Assembly (NCBI GenBank): GCA_951812305.1
Contig: CATOSB010000017.1
Location: 62,001 to 126,000, forward strand
Direction of reading: 5' to 3'
DNA from: an uncultured Paracoccaceae bacterium
Lineage (GTDB): Bacteria > Pseudomonadota > Alphaproteobacteria > Rhodobacterales > Rhodobacteraceae
DNA: 64,000 bases
The notes under the pieces are model-generated. The model ran no database searches. It worked only from the letters and a program-made list of their open reading frames with translations, and was not told the DNA's origin. A program made the translations under genes and the position numbers. This document shows positions 36,193-45,017 of this stretch, piece by piece; positions within the stretch are counted from its first letter, which is position 1; the number at the start of each line of letters is the position of its first letter.

Positions 36193-36610
36193 ATGGAGAA
36201 CAACTTCCCAATCAACGAAGATCTCGCTTATGAGAAGATCCGGGACCTCATGTTCGACATGATGGAAGAGGACCCCAACCGTCTCTACGCCCTCACGGAT
36301 AAGCTCAATGAACTGGCTGCGCTCCCTAAAAGAACCATGACACTTGTGCTCGATCTGATGGCCGCCACTCCCTTTCAGGTGATCATCCCGAAACACGTAC
36401 GGAAAAATGACCCTGATACATTCAAAGCGGATCACGAAACCGTTTCAAATGTTCTATTTCTTGGAGAGTTTGGCGGAATTGCCGTTGAACTGGAGCCAAA
36501 TGAGGCTTTGAGAGAACCGAGGATCATTTCCATAACAATGGTGGAAATCCCTCATCGCAACCCTCTGCGAAAAAGGGTCAACGAGTATCGTAAAAAACGA
36601 ATCAAAAAAC
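36193..36610 (+). pseudogene. IS982 passenger gene (element A), 3' end cut by IS66
   Basis: Same as the intact gene of element B through KKRIKK; the last seven codons are displaced by IS66 copy 6. The frame now continues into IS66 sequence. See the intact copy at 44538-44978 for a description. Confidence 0.75.
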
Positions 36611-38211
36611 GTAACTCCCAAGCACCCCCCACGTTTGAGTGTTATTGTCAGTTTTATGGTGAGTCGAATTTGCCATTTTGCGCGTGTTTTTTTTCTTTCT
36701 TGTCTGAATTCTGTGGCGCCGGGTTGATTTCTCTGAATCAGTGGTGGGATGGATCAGGTTGCCGCCCTTGAACAACTTCTCGCCACGGCTCTGCGTCGGA
36801 TCGCTGAGCTTGAAGCTGCGTTGGCGAGCATGGCGGAAGAGATCACGGACCTGCGCCGACAGTTGGCCAAGAACAGCAGCAATAGCAGCAAGCCCCCTTC
36901 AAGTGATGGCCTGAAGAAGCCAGCCCCGCGCAGCCTGCGTGGCAAATCCGGAAAGAAAAGTGGCGGCCAAGTTGGCCACCGGGGCGACACCCTGCGCCAG
37001 ACGTCAACACCCGACTTTGTCGAACGGCATGAGGCGACGCATTGCAGCGCCTGTCAGAGCGCCCTGACGGCGGAGATGGTGAAAGGGATCGAGAAGCGTC
37101 AGGTGTTCGACTTGCCTGCGCCACGCCTGGAGGTCACCGAGCATCAGGCGGCGGTTTATTGTTGCGACCATTGTCGAGCCACGACGACGGCTGGCTTTCC
37201 CGATGGCGTGGCCGCGCATGTGCAATATGGCACGCGCATGCGGGCAGTGGCGGTCTATTGCAATGTTCAGCAGCTGATACCCGAGGATCGGGTCTGCCAG
37301 CTTATGCGCGACCTGTTTGGGGCCACCAGCTTGTGCGCGGCCAGCGTGACCAACTGGACGCGCGGCGCGGCAAATAAGATGGGTGTCGTGGTTGAACACA
37401 TTCTCGCCCGGCTTGCCGAAGGCGGCGTTCGGCATCTGGACGAGACCGGACTTCGTGTTGCCGGCAAGCTGCACTGGCTGCACACGATCTGCGATACCGC
37501 CTTCACCCATTACCGCATCAGCGCCAAACGCGGTGCTGTTCCAACCTTCCTGACCGGCGGGACGATCATTCATGATCACTGGAAACCCTACTACGCCCAT
37601 ATGAGCGGAGTGGACGCCCACGCCCTCTGCGGGGCGCATCACTTGCGCGAACTCAAGGCCATCGAAGAGATCGAAAAAGAGCCTTGGGCGACGGAGATGA
37701 GCGCAGTGCTTCATAGCGCCAATCAGCTCAGATGCGCGGCTCAGGATCAAGGCGAGACCGAACTCCCGGAACTGGTTCGCCAGGGTATAGTCACCAGATA
37801 CATGGCGATCCTCGCCAAGGGGCTCGCCTTCCACGAACGCCGGCCCCCGCTGGCCAAAAGCCCCGGCACCCGCGGCCGAAAAGCCAGGCGGCCAGGCCAC
37901 AACCTGCTCCTCCGCCTGCGTGACTACCGCGATGACGTTTTGCGATTCATCGCCGACTTCGCGGTCCCATTCACAAACAATCAGGCCGAACAGGACCTGC
38001 GCATGATGAAGCTGCGCATGAAAATCTCGGGCACCTTCCGCACCCTCGAGGGCGCGCGGGTCTTCGCCGACATCAGGTCCGTCATCTCGACGGCCAGAAA
38101 ACACCGGTTCAACATCCTGGAAATCCTGACCCTGTCACCACCTCAGATCATCGCACGGCTCTGACGGAACAAAACCCCGCAACCCTATCGGACAGGGTGC
38201 TTGGGAGTTAC
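36611..38211 (+). mobile_element. IS66-family element, copy 6 (nested in IS982 A)
   Basis: 1601 bp with duplication CAAAAAAC (36603-36610 and 38212-38219). Alleles: A at the first marker, Arg at the second, eight T. It occupies the same base position of IS982 as copy 4 does in the remnant at 28157-28226. Confidence 0.95.
36749..38164 (+). CDS. tnpC: IS66-family transposase TnpC, copy 6
   Basis: 471 aa, identical in residues to copies 4 and 8 (Arg allele). Confidence 0.95.
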   Translation: MDQVAALEQLLATALRRIAELEAALASMAEEITDLRRQLAKNSSNSSKPPSSDGLKKPAPRSLRGKSGKKSGGQVGHRGDTLRQTSTPDFVERHEATHCSACQSALTAEMVKGIEKRQVFDLPAPRLEVTEHQAAVYCCDHCRATTTAGFPDGVAAHVQYGTRMRAVAVYCNVQQLIPEDRVCQLMRDLFGATSLCAASVTNWTRGAANKMGVVVEHILARLAEGGVRHLDETGLRVAGKLHWLHTICDTAFTHYRISAKRGAVPTFLTGGTIIHDHWKPYYAHMSGVDAHALCGAHHLRELKAIEEIEKEPWATEMSAVLHSANQLRCAAQDQGETELPELVRQGIVTRYMAILAKGLAFHERRPPLAKSPGTRGRKARRPGHNLLLRLRDYRDDVLRFIADFAVPFTNNQAEQDLRMMKLRMKISGTFRTLEGARVFADIRSVISTARKHRFNILEILTLSPPQIIARL

Positions 38212-38281
38212 CAAAAAACTACGAAAAAATTCTGTCGAGTAGTGCACTGGTGACGCCAACGTCTTATCCAGAATCGGGGTT

Positions 38282-38677
38282 AAGGAGTGGGAAGCGCTGT
38301 GCGACGGCTGTGGCAAGTGCTGCCTGAACAAGCTGGAAGACCCGGAAACGAATGAGATCGCCTTTACCCGCATCGCCTGTCGTTTGTTGGATGATGAAAC
38401 CTGCCGCTGCGCGCAGTACGACATCCGCAAACAGATCGTACCGGAATGCGTGGTTCTGACGCCGAAAAACATCGAAGACGTCGCCTATTGGATGCCTGAA
38501 ACCTGCGCCTATCGGCTGATCTTTGAACAAAAGGCGCTTTACGACTGGCACCCGCTGATTTCGGGCGACCCGGACAGCGTGCATCAGGCCGGGGTTTCGG
38601 TGCTGGGCTGGACCGTGCCGGAATTCGAAGTGCCCGAGGAAGAGTGGGAAGAGTACGTCGTCGAGGAACCAATCTGA
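38282..38677 (+). pseudogene. ycgN: YcgN/UPF0260 family protein, N-terminus removed by IS982
   Basis: The frame is open from the IS982 end: KEWEALCDGCGKCCLNKLED, IAFTRIACRLLDDETCRCAQY, VLTPKNIEDVAYWMPETCAYR, QAGVSVLGWTVPEF. This is the zinc/iron-sulfur-type Cys-rich UPF0260 family (CxxCGKCC), whose members are about 145-150 aa; about 20 residues are missing. The function of the family is unknown. Ten bases separate it from the aldolase gene. Confidence 0.85.
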
Positions 38678-38686
38678 GGATCTCCC

Positions 38687-39733
38687 ATGCATTTCGCCTC
38701 TGACACCACATCGCCCGCTCATCCTAGTGTGATCGAAGCGCTGGCGCGCGCCAACACCGGGTATTTGGGCAGCTACGGCGCTGATCCGATCATGGACGAG
38801 GTGCGCGCGCGGGTGCGCGACGTTTTCGAGGCGCCCGAGGCAGCAGTATACCTAGTGACGACCGGATCCATCGCCAATGCACTGTCTCTCGCCACGTTCT
38901 GCCCGCCCTGGGGCGCAGTTTACTGCCACCGACACGCCCATATCGAAACAGACGAGTGCGGCGCGCCGGAATTCTACACCGGCGGCGCGAAACTGGTGCT
39001 GATCGACGGCGAGAACGGGAAGATGGACCCGGAAAACCTGCGCGATGCTTTGGCGAACCCTGTGACGCCGGATGTGCACCTTGTTCAGCGCGGCATGGTG
39101 TCGATCACCAACGTGACCGAATTTGGCACCGTCTATACACCGGCAGAGATTGCAAAGCTGACCGGCATTGCGCGCGAATACGACCTGCCTGTGCATCTGG
39201 ACGGCGCGCGGTTTGCCAATGCCATTGTCGCCAGCGGCGCGAGCCCTGCGGACATGACCTGGCGCGCAGGTGTCGACGTATTGAGCTTTGGTGGCACCAA
39301 AAACGGGCTGATGGGCGTAGAGGCGGTGGTGATATTCGACCCCGACAGGGCCTGGGAGTTCGAGCTGCGCCGCAAACGCGGAGGGCATCTGATGTCCAAG
39401 CACCGGTTTCTGTCAGCACAAATGCGGGCCTATCTGGCGGATGATCTTTGGCAGGGTTTGGCGCGCAATGCCAATGAAATGGGTGGGCGATTGGCGCAAG
39501 GGATTGCCGCGTCGCAAAGCGCCGCGCTGAAATTTCCCACAGATGCCAACATGGTGTTTGCAAACTGGCCGCGTGGAATTCACAGGACGGCGCAAAGTGC
39601 CGGTGCGGTTTATGGCATCTGGCCGTTTGATCAGCCGCTGCAGGGACCGGATGAAGAGGTCTTGTCAGCGCGGTTGGTGTGCAGTTGGTCGACGACCGAG
39701 AAGGACGTGGATGAGTTTTTGAATTTGCTGTGA
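38687..39733 (+). CDS. ltaE: Low-specificity L-threonine aldolase
   Basis: 348 aa. Fold-type I PLP enzyme: FASDTTSPAHPSVIEAL, CHRHAHIETDECGAPEF, VHLDGARFANAIVASG and the Schiff-base lysine in SFGGTKNGLMG. It cleaves threonine (and allo-threonine) to glycine and acetaldehyde. The ATG follows GAGGATCTCCC. It is placed right after the ycgN remnant and carried inside the IS982-bounded segment; its former promoter may be lost, since IS982 lies 400 bp upstream. Confidence 0.9.
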   Translation: MHFASDTTSPAHPSVIEALARANTGYLGSYGADPIMDEVRARVRDVFEAPEAAVYLVTTGSIANALSLATFCPPWGAVYCHRHAHIETDECGAPEFYTGGAKLVLIDGENGKMDPENLRDALANPVTPDVHLVQRGMVSITNVTEFGTVYTPAEIAKLTGIAREYDLPVHLDGARFANAIVASGASPADMTWRAGVDVLSFGGTKNGLMGVEAVVIFDPDRAWEFELRRKRGGHLMSKHRFLSAQMRAYLADDLWQGLARNANEMGGRLAQGIAASQSAALKFPTDANMVFANWPRGIHRTAQSAGAVYGIWPFDQPLQGPDEEVLSARLVCSWSTTEKDVDEFLNLL

Positions 39734-39890
39734 CGCAGGTTTGATGCGTCCGCGCTTGGCCAAGAGCCGCAAATCAAGAGAAAAGACGCGCGATTGCCTG
39801 CCCGTGGGGTGGCGAACCAACCTCGCAGTTTGCCCGTTAATCCCAGCCAAGCCCGTGTACGTTCAATAGATTGCACCCGGCCTCACCAAA

Positions 39891-39983
39891 TCGCCAGCCC
39901 CCTCTCGTGCATTGCATCACCATGCAATGCACTGCCGGCAACACATTGCCTTGGCAATGTGTGAGAGGCGGGACGGGCAGGCG
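39891..39983. repeat. Cruciform-forming intergenic repeat (REP-like)
   Basis: Two strong hairpins side by side: GTGCATTGCAT-N4-ATGCAATGCAC (39907-39932) and ACACATTGCC-TT-GGCAATGTGT (39941-39962). They are enclosed by an imperfect outer stem (CGCC..CCCTCTC at 39892-39906 with GAGAGG..CAGGCG at 39964-39984). The whole predicts a three-way junction. It lies in the 380-bp gene-free stretch 39734-40114; the rest of that stretch shows no gene. Confidence 0.65.
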
Positions 39984-40114
39984 ATCGCGCGGCGCCTGCG
40001 GCTTGATTCCCCGCGAGGGGGCTGGCCCGCCTTGACCTCTTCAAGCCATTCGCACCGACAACTCAGTGTCGGGCCAACGTTTGGCTAAAGGAACGATCGA
40101 TTTCGCCTCGCCGT

Positions 40115-40354
40115 TCAATTCCCACCTTTCCGCCCGGGACGCCAAGCCATCTTCATATAAACATCTCCGGCCCTCAGCTCCTCAAGCATCTGATTAAGAC
40201 GCTTCACGCGCGTCTCTTCGCGTTTGGCCCGGTTAATCCACCCCAGATAGTCATTGCGCTGATACCACGGGCGCTGATCATACCGTTCCATCAATCCGTT
40301 GGACTGAAGAGCGTCCCTGACAAAGTCAGGCATAGGGTTCGGCGGCCGTTTCAT
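40115..40354 (-). CDS. YdeI/OmpD-associated-like small protein
   Basis: 79 aa: MPDFVRDALQSNGLMERYDQR, then PWYQRNDYLGWINRAKREETR and RVKRLNQMLEELRAGDVYM. This corresponds to the C-terminal helical part of the YdeI family, which often occurs as a stand-alone short protein in Rhodobacterales. Role unknown. Same strand as the complex I subunit gene upstream, 63 bp apart. Confidence 0.65.
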   Translation of the reverse strand: MKRPPNPMPDFVRDALQSNGLMERYDQRPWYQRNDYLGWINRAKREETRVKRLNQMLEELRAGDVYMKMAWRPGRKGGN

Positions 40355-40417
40355 GACAACCTCGCAAACTGTTCGGAGAACAGGTTACCGCAAATCCAAA
40401 AATCGAGGCAACGGCGC

Positions 40418-40729
40418 CTAGTGCGTCCAGACCGTCCGCCGGTTGGTCGCGAAATTGTCGCCATAACCGCCGGGGCGGATGTTCGGCTTGCGCTTGTGTG
40501 GTTCCGCCACCACCGCGTCGATGCCGTGATCCTCGGCATATTCCAACGCGGCATCTTTCGTCTCAAACGTCAACCTGACCTGACTTTGCGTATCATCCGA
40601 ACTTGTCCAGCCCATCAGCGGGTCAACCTCGCGCGCCGCACCAGACACATATTCCAGCACCCAGTGCTTCGTCTTCGCCGCACCAGAGGTCATCGCGTTT
40701 CTTGCAGGTTGATAGATGCGCGCAGGCAT
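40418..40729 (-). CDS. NADH dehydrogenase accessory subunit, NDUFS4-like (ETC complex I)
   Basis: 103 aa from ATG 40729 behind GGGAGAAAC. Landmarks: ARIYQPARNAMTSGAAKTKH, WVLEYVSGAAREVDPLMGW, TSSDDTQSQVRLTFETKDAA and PNIRPGGYGDNFATNRRTVW. It is the alphaproteobacterial counterpart of the mitochondrial 18-kDa NDUFS4 subunit, which stabilises the peripheral arm of complex I. It stands away from the nuo operon, as is usual. Confidence 0.88.
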   Translation of the reverse strand: MPARIYQPARNAMTSGAAKTKHWVLEYVSGAAREVDPLMGWTSSDDTQSQVRLTFETKDAALEYAEDHGIDAVVAEPHKRKPNIRPGGYGDNFATNRRTVWTH

Positions 40730-41026
40730 ATGTTTCTCCCGGATATCGCAGGTACCTATCGCAAATTGCGCCCGCACTCTGCAACAGGGATTTGCCGCGA
40801 ATTTTGGGAAATGTGGCCGTCGACCATAAGCAGGGTACAGTGGGTGGGTGGGGTAGCGCCCTGCAAATCGTCGACGGCCAGACTTGTAATACTTCACACG
40901 GTAAGGGTGAGTTTACCCTAAGGCAACACAATATTTACGATAGAGCATGATTGCGCGGGATGACGCTTGGCAGGCGAGAGAATGCCCTGGAGAACAGGCA
41001 TTTCCGCCGCACCGGTCTCGTCCCTT

Positions 41027-41047
41027 GAACAAGAACAAAAAGTGATC
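41027..41047 (+). promoter_or_regulatory. Degenerate LexA (SOS) box upstream of uvrB
   Basis: GAAC at 41033-41036, seven bases, GATC at 41044-41047. The alphaproteobacterial LexA site is GTTC-N7-GTTC (GAAC-N7-GAAC on this strand), so one base deviates. An additional GAAC at 41027-41030 gives no correct spacing. It lies 31 bp before the uvrB start, a suitable place for a repressor site. Confidence 0.4.
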
Positions 41048-41077
41048 AAATGTGGCATGGAAAGGAATCGTTAACCC

Positions 41078-43255
41078 ATGTCAGAACCGATCCTCAGCGC
41101 CCCTGCCCCCGATGTCCGAACCCGCGACAAGCTGGAAGGCGGCGTTCGGCTGGAAATGGTGACGGAATTCGAACCCGCAGGCGATCAGCCCACGGCGATT
41201 GTCGAGCTTGTCGATGGCATCACAGACGGCGAGCAGAATCAGGTTCTCTTGGGCGCCACCGGCACCGGCAAGACCTATACGATGGCCAAGGTCATCGCCG
41301 AAACACAGCGCCCCGCCATCATCCTCGCCCCCAACAAGACGCTGGCCGCGCAGTTATACGGCGAATTCAAAGGGTTCTTCCCCAACAACTCCGTCGAATA
41401 TTTCGTCAGCTTTTATGATTATTACCAGCCAGAGGCTTACGTCCCCCGTTCCGACACTTACATCGAAAAAGAAAGCCAGATTAACGAGCAAATCGACCGG
41501 ATGCGCCACTCGGCCACCCGGGCTCTGCTCGAACGCGACGACGTTATCATCGTCGCCTCGGTCTCCTGCATCTACGGCATCGGCTCGGTCGAAACCTATG
41601 GCGCGATGACGCAAGACCTGAAGTCCGGCGACAGCTATGACCAGCGTCAGGTGATGAAAGACCTCGTCGCCCAGCAATACCGCCGAAACGATCAGGCCTT
41701 CGCCCGTGGCTCCTTTCGCGTTCGCGGCGACAGCCTTGAAATCTGGCCGGCCCACCTCGAAGACAGGGCGTGGAAGCTGTCATTTTTCGGAGAGGAACTG
41801 GAATCGATCACCGAATTCGACCCCCTAACGGGCGAGAAGACCGACAATTTCGAGCGCATTCGCGTCTACGCCAATTCCCACTACGTCACGCCCCGCCCTA
41901 CGCTCAACCAGGCCATGGTGAACATCAAAAAAGAACTCCGCCACCGCCTCGACCAACTGGTGGACGAGGGTAAGCTGCTGGAAGCCCAGCGCCTTGAACA
42001 GCGCACTTATTTCGACCTTGAAATGCTGGAGGCCACCGGGTCGTGCAACGGCATCGAAAACTACTCCCGCTATCTGACCGGCCGCGCCCCCGGCGAACCG
42101 CCCCCGACCCTGTTCGAATTCATCCCCGACCACGCCATCGTTTTCGCCGATGAATCCCACGTCTCTGTGCCCCAGATTGGCGGCATGTATCGCGGCGACT
42201 ATCGCCGGAAGTTCACGCTGTCAGAACACGGGTTTAGACTGCCGTCCTGCATGGACAACCGGCCTTTGAAGTTCGAAGAATGGGACGCCATGCGCCCGCA
42301 ATCGGTCTTCGTCTCTGCCACGCCGCAGAACTGGGAACTTGAACAGTCGGGAGGCGTTTTCACCGAACAGGTCATCCGCCCCACCGGCCTGATCGACCCG
42401 CCTGTTGAAATCCGCCCCGTCGAGATGCAGGTCGACGATCTGCTGGATGAGGTCCGCAAGGTCGCCGAACGGGGCATGCGCACGCTTTGCACCACGCTGA
42501 CCAAACGCATGGCCGAGGATCTGACCGAATACATGCACGAACAGGGCATCCGCGTGCGCTATATGCATTCCGACATCGACACGCTGGAACGCATCGAGAT
42601 CCTGCGCGATCTGCGCCTCGGCGCTTTTGACGTGCTGATCGGCATTAACCTGCTGCGCGAAGGCCTCGACATCCCCGAATGCGGGCTGGTTGCGATTTTG
42701 GACGCCGACAAGGAAGGCTTCCTGCGTTCTGAAACCTCGCTGGTTCAGACTATCGGCCGCGCCGCGCGCAACGCCGACGGCCGCGTCATCATGTATGCCG
42801 ACCGCATCACTGGCTCGATGGAACGCGCGCTGAAAGAAACCGACCGCCGCCGCGCCAAACAGATCGCCTATAACGAAGAACACGGCATCACCCCCGCCAC
42901 GGTGAAAAAGAACGTCGAGGATGTGCTGTCCGGCCTTTACAAAGGCGACACCGACCAGTCCCGTGTCACCGCCAAAATCGACCCCGCCATTTCCGGCGGC
43001 AACCTGCAAACCGTGTTGGAGGGCCTGCGCACCGACATGCGCAAGGCCGCCGAGAATCTCGAATTCGAAGAAGCCGCCCGCCTGCGCGATGAGGTCAAAC
43101 GGCTGGAGGCCGTCGACCTCGCCATCCACGACGACCCCATGGCCCGGCAATACGCCGTCGAGAAGGCGTCAGAGGCGGCGGTGAAGTCCCGCGGGCGCAG
43201 CACGGCCGGGAAGGCCGGGCAGAGGGGTGGGAATGTGAAGCGGCGGGGGAGGTGA
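41078..43255 (+). CDS. uvrB: Excinuclease ABC subunit B
   Basis: 725 aa. Walker A LGATGTGKTYTMAKVI, beta-hairpin region VSFYDYYQPEAYVPRSDTYI, helicase motif VFADESHVSVPQIGGMYRGD, RPTGLIDPPVEIRP, motif VI QTIGRAARNADGRVIMYAD, and the UvrC-contacting UVR domain (AAENLEFEEAARLRDEVKRL) near 665-700 with a basic tail. It is full length, so nucleotide excision repair is probably intact although the gene sits within an IS982-bounded, possibly mobile segment. Confidence 0.97.
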   Translation: MSEPILSAPAPDVRTRDKLEGGVRLEMVTEFEPAGDQPTAIVELVDGITDGEQNQVLLGATGTGKTYTMAKVIAETQRPAIILAPNKTLAAQLYGEFKGFFPNNSVEYFVSFYDYYQPEAYVPRSDTYIEKESQINEQIDRMRHSATRALLERDDVIIVASVSCIYGIGSVETYGAMTQDLKSGDSYDQRQVMKDLVAQQYRRNDQAFARGSFRVRGDSLEIWPAHLEDRAWKLSFFGEELESITEFDPLTGEKTDNFERIRVYANSHYVTPRPTLNQAMVNIKKELRHRLDQLVDEGKLLEAQRLEQRTYFDLEMLEATGSCNGIENYSRYLTGRAPGEPPPTLFEFIPDHAIVFADESHVSVPQIGGMYRGDYRRKFTLSEHGFRLPSCMDNRPLKFEEWDAMRPQSVFVSATPQNWELEQSGGVFTEQVIRPTGLIDPPVEIRPVEMQVDDLLDEVRKVAERGMRTLCTTLTKRMAEDLTEYMHEQGIRVRYMHSDIDTLERIEILRDLRLGAFDVLIGINLLREGLDIPECGLVAILDADKEGFLRSETSLVQTIGRAARNADGRVIMYADRITGSMERALKETDRRRAKQIAYNEEHGITPATVKKNVEDVLSGLYKGDTDQSRVTAKIDPAISGGNLQTVLEGLRTDMRKAAENLEFEEAARLRDEVKRLEAVDLAIHDDPMARQYAVEKASEAAVKSRGRSTAGKAGQRGGNVKRRGR

Positions 43256-43317
43256 CATCGCGTCCGAAACAACATCGGAAACCAGCATTTGTATAATTCA
43301 GAATATCCGAATTTTAT

Positions 43318-43494
43318 TTAACTGCCGAGCTTTAAGCGATCAAGTTGGGCGAGCCAGCGAACAAACGATAATCCTTGGGAAATCAATAATATAGCAATTT
43401 CTTCCGACGGCTGGCTTGGTTCCTCAGCGCCTTCTTCGTGCCGGTAGAAGTGAGCGGCATTTATCCAACTTTTGAATGCTTCCAGAATCTTACT
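43318..43494 (-). pseudogene. C-terminal fragment of an unknown gene cut by IS982 B
   Basis: An open frame of 58 codons runs from the IS982 end to a stop: SKILEAFKSWINAAHFYRHE, EEPSQPSEEIAILLISQGLS, FVRWLAQLDRLKLGS. The helical pattern and AAHFYRHEEG suggest a small HEPN- or Abi-type helical domain, but no family can be named with confidence. It converges on uvrB with a 62-bp gap. No start remains. Confidence 0.5.
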
Positions 43495-43515
43495 AACCTG
43501 AGTTCTGGATAAGCG

Positions 43516-44451
43516 CTATATCTGGTATTCGACCTGCCTGATTGTTTCCGGCACGGTTATGGGTCCCATTTTAACTTTGGTTTTCCCGAGCATATAGGCT
43601 GCGACACACGAGATGAGGTGTACGAATGCGTTGGCAGGCGATCTGTGTCGAGTGTGTTCCAGTCCCATGCTGGTTTTCAACTTATCGAACAGAGTTTCGA
43701 TGATGAACCGCCTTCGCAACAGGATTTTGTTCAGGATTGGCAGGAGATAGTTTTTCATGTTGCGGCGAATGCCGGTGACGAGGTGGAGCCCACGCTGCCA
43801 GAGCCGTTGGAAGAGGGATTTGGAGATATAGCCCTTATCAGCAAATATTTTGCCTTCGAGGCCCGCGATCATGGCTTCAAACGGCTTTCGATCATCGACA
43901 TTACCTGCCGTGATTTTGACGGCCATGATCTCCCCCTTGTTGTTGATGATTAGATGCAGTTTGAAGCCAAAGAACCAGCCCATTGTGCTGCGACCGCGCT
44001 TTGCCAGCCCCTTGAAGACCTTGTTTCGATTAATGCGGGCATTGTGGCAGACCGCGAGCTTAGTGCTGTCGGCAAAATAGACGCCGGTTTTTTCACCGCT
44101 GAAGCAGTGCAGCAGTATGCAAAACGGCACCATTAATCTTGGCATGAGGCTGACAAACCGACCATAGCTCGGGAGGGTGCCAAAGCAGTCACGGTATTTC
44201 TGCTCAACGCCATAAATCCAATAATGTTTGAAGTCCTTGAACGGCGACAAGTGAAACAAGACCATGATGAACAGGCTCTCCCCCAGGGTCAGCTTGCCGG
44301 CGCGAAGCCTCTGACGACCCGAGGGGATCAACCGGTGGCGCTCCCAGTCCTCGTAGGTTTTTGCAAAATCATCGAGACAGACAAAAAGTGCGGTGTTAGT
44401 GATCGACATGAGTGGCGGTCCATATTGTGTCGCTTTTGAACCTTGAATCAT
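43516..44451 (-). CDS. IS982-family transposase (element B)
   Basis: 311 aa, one residue different from element A (Ala instead of Ser in RQRLRAGKL). Complete DDE core. Divergent to the passenger gene, 86 bp between start codons. Confidence 0.92.
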   Translation of the reverse strand: MIQGSKATQYGPPLMSITNTALFVCLDDFAKTYEDWERHRLIPSGRQRLRAGKLTLGESLFIMVLFHLSPFKDFKHYWIYGVEQKYRDCFGTLPSYGRFVSLMPRLMVPFCILLHCFSGEKTGVYFADSTKLAVCHNARINRNKVFKGLAKRGRSTMGWFFGFKLHLIINNKGEIMAVKITAGNVDDRKPFEAMIAGLEGKIFADKGYISKSLFQRLWQRGLHLVTGIRRNMKNYLLPILNKILLRRRFIIETLFDKLKTSMGLEHTRHRSPANAFVHLISCVAAYMLGKTKVKMGPITVPETIRQVEYQI

Positions 44452-44537
44452 GGGGCAACGTACCTGGAAACCCCTCTCACCCCATACTAATCACGGGGGC
44501 ATTCAGGCTGGTCAACACGGGGCAAAAGGTGCGCGCC

Positions 44538-44978
44538 ATGGAGAACAACTTCCCAATCAACGAAGATCTCGCTTATGAGAAGATCCGGGACCTCATGTTC
44601 GACATGATGGAAGAGGACCCCAACCGTCTCTACGCCCTCACGGATAAGCTCAATGAACTGGCTGCGCTCCCTAAAAGAACCATGACACTTGTGCTCGATC
44701 TGATGGCCGCCACTCCCTTTCAGGTGATCATCCCGAAACACGTACGGAAAAATGACCCTGATACATTCAAAGCGGATCACGAAACCGTTTCAAATGTTCT
44801 ATTTCTTGGAGAGTTTGGCGGAATTGCCGTTGAACTGGAGCCAAATGAGGCTTTGAGAGAACCGAGGATCATTTCCATAACAATGGTGGAAATCCCTCAT
44901 CGCAACCCTCTGCGAAAAAGGGTCAACGAGTATCGTAAAAAACGAATCAAAAAACTACGAAAAAATTCTGTCGAGTAG
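44538..44978 (+). CDS. IS982 passenger protein, unknown function
   Basis: 146 aa from ATG 44538. The sequence begins MENNFPINEDLAYEKIRDLM, continues with two helical stretches (DKLNELAALPKRTMTLVLDL) and a beta-like part (PFQVIIPKHV, GGIAVELEPNEA, RIISITMVEIP), and ends with a very basic tail (RVNEYRKKRIKKLRKN). The tail suggests RNA or DNA contact. The gene ends 40 bp before the terminal repeat. It is inside the element in both copies, and its last codons occur in the third remnant, so it is a stable part of the element. No family is recognised; a host-derived cargo or a transposition accessory are both possible. Confidence 0.7.
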   Translation: MENNFPINEDLAYEKIRDLMFDMMEEDPNRLYALTDKLNELAALPKRTMTLVLDLMAATPFQVIIPKHVRKNDPDTFKADHETVSNVLFLGEFGGIAVELEPNEALREPRIISITMVEIPHRNPLRKRVNEYRKKRIKKLRKNSVE

Positions 44979-45017
44979 TGCACTGGTGACGCCAACGTCT
45001 TATCCAGAATCGGGGTT

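Larger units (their letters stand above)
35150..38281 (-). mobile_element. IS982-family element A, interrupted by IS66 copy 6
   Basis: 35150-36610 plus 38220-38281, 1523 bp when the IS66 and one CAAAAAAC are removed, the same as element B. It abuts ycgN coding sequence directly (AAGGAGTGGG) on the right, showing that IS982 cut that gene. Confidence 0.9.
35150..45017. mobile_element. 9.87-kb segment bounded by direct IS982 copies (putative composite transposon carrying uvrB)
   Basis: The left outer end AACCTGAGTTCTGGATAAG and right outer end CTTATCCAGAATCGGGGTT are IS982 termini. The flanking bases are TGCT at 35146-35149 and TGCT at 45018-45021, and the intact IS4 copy at 54.8 kb has TGCT once at the corresponding place (as its complement AGCA). 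The unit therefore occupies a single insertion site inside IS4. Contents: IS982 A with nested IS66, ycgN fragment, threonine aldolase, two small genes, uvrB, a gene fragment and IS982 B. Integration of a circle by recombination with a resident IS982 would leave the same structure. Confidence 0.7.
43495..45017 (-). mobile_element. IS982-family element B, intact
   Basis: 1523 bp, with terminal repeats AACCTGAGTTCTGGATAAG and (inverted) AACCCCGATTCTGGATAAG. It contains a transposase on the minus strand and a passenger gene on the plus strand. It is about 500 bp longer than a usual IS982 because of the passenger. Left flank GAATCTTACT and right flank TGCTATGATG do not repeat, consistent with its being one arm of a larger unit. 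Confidence 0.92.

Noticed and set aside
42221..43150. 309-codon minus-strand frame over uvrB
   Set aside because: Antisense of uvrB motifs in GC-rich codons.
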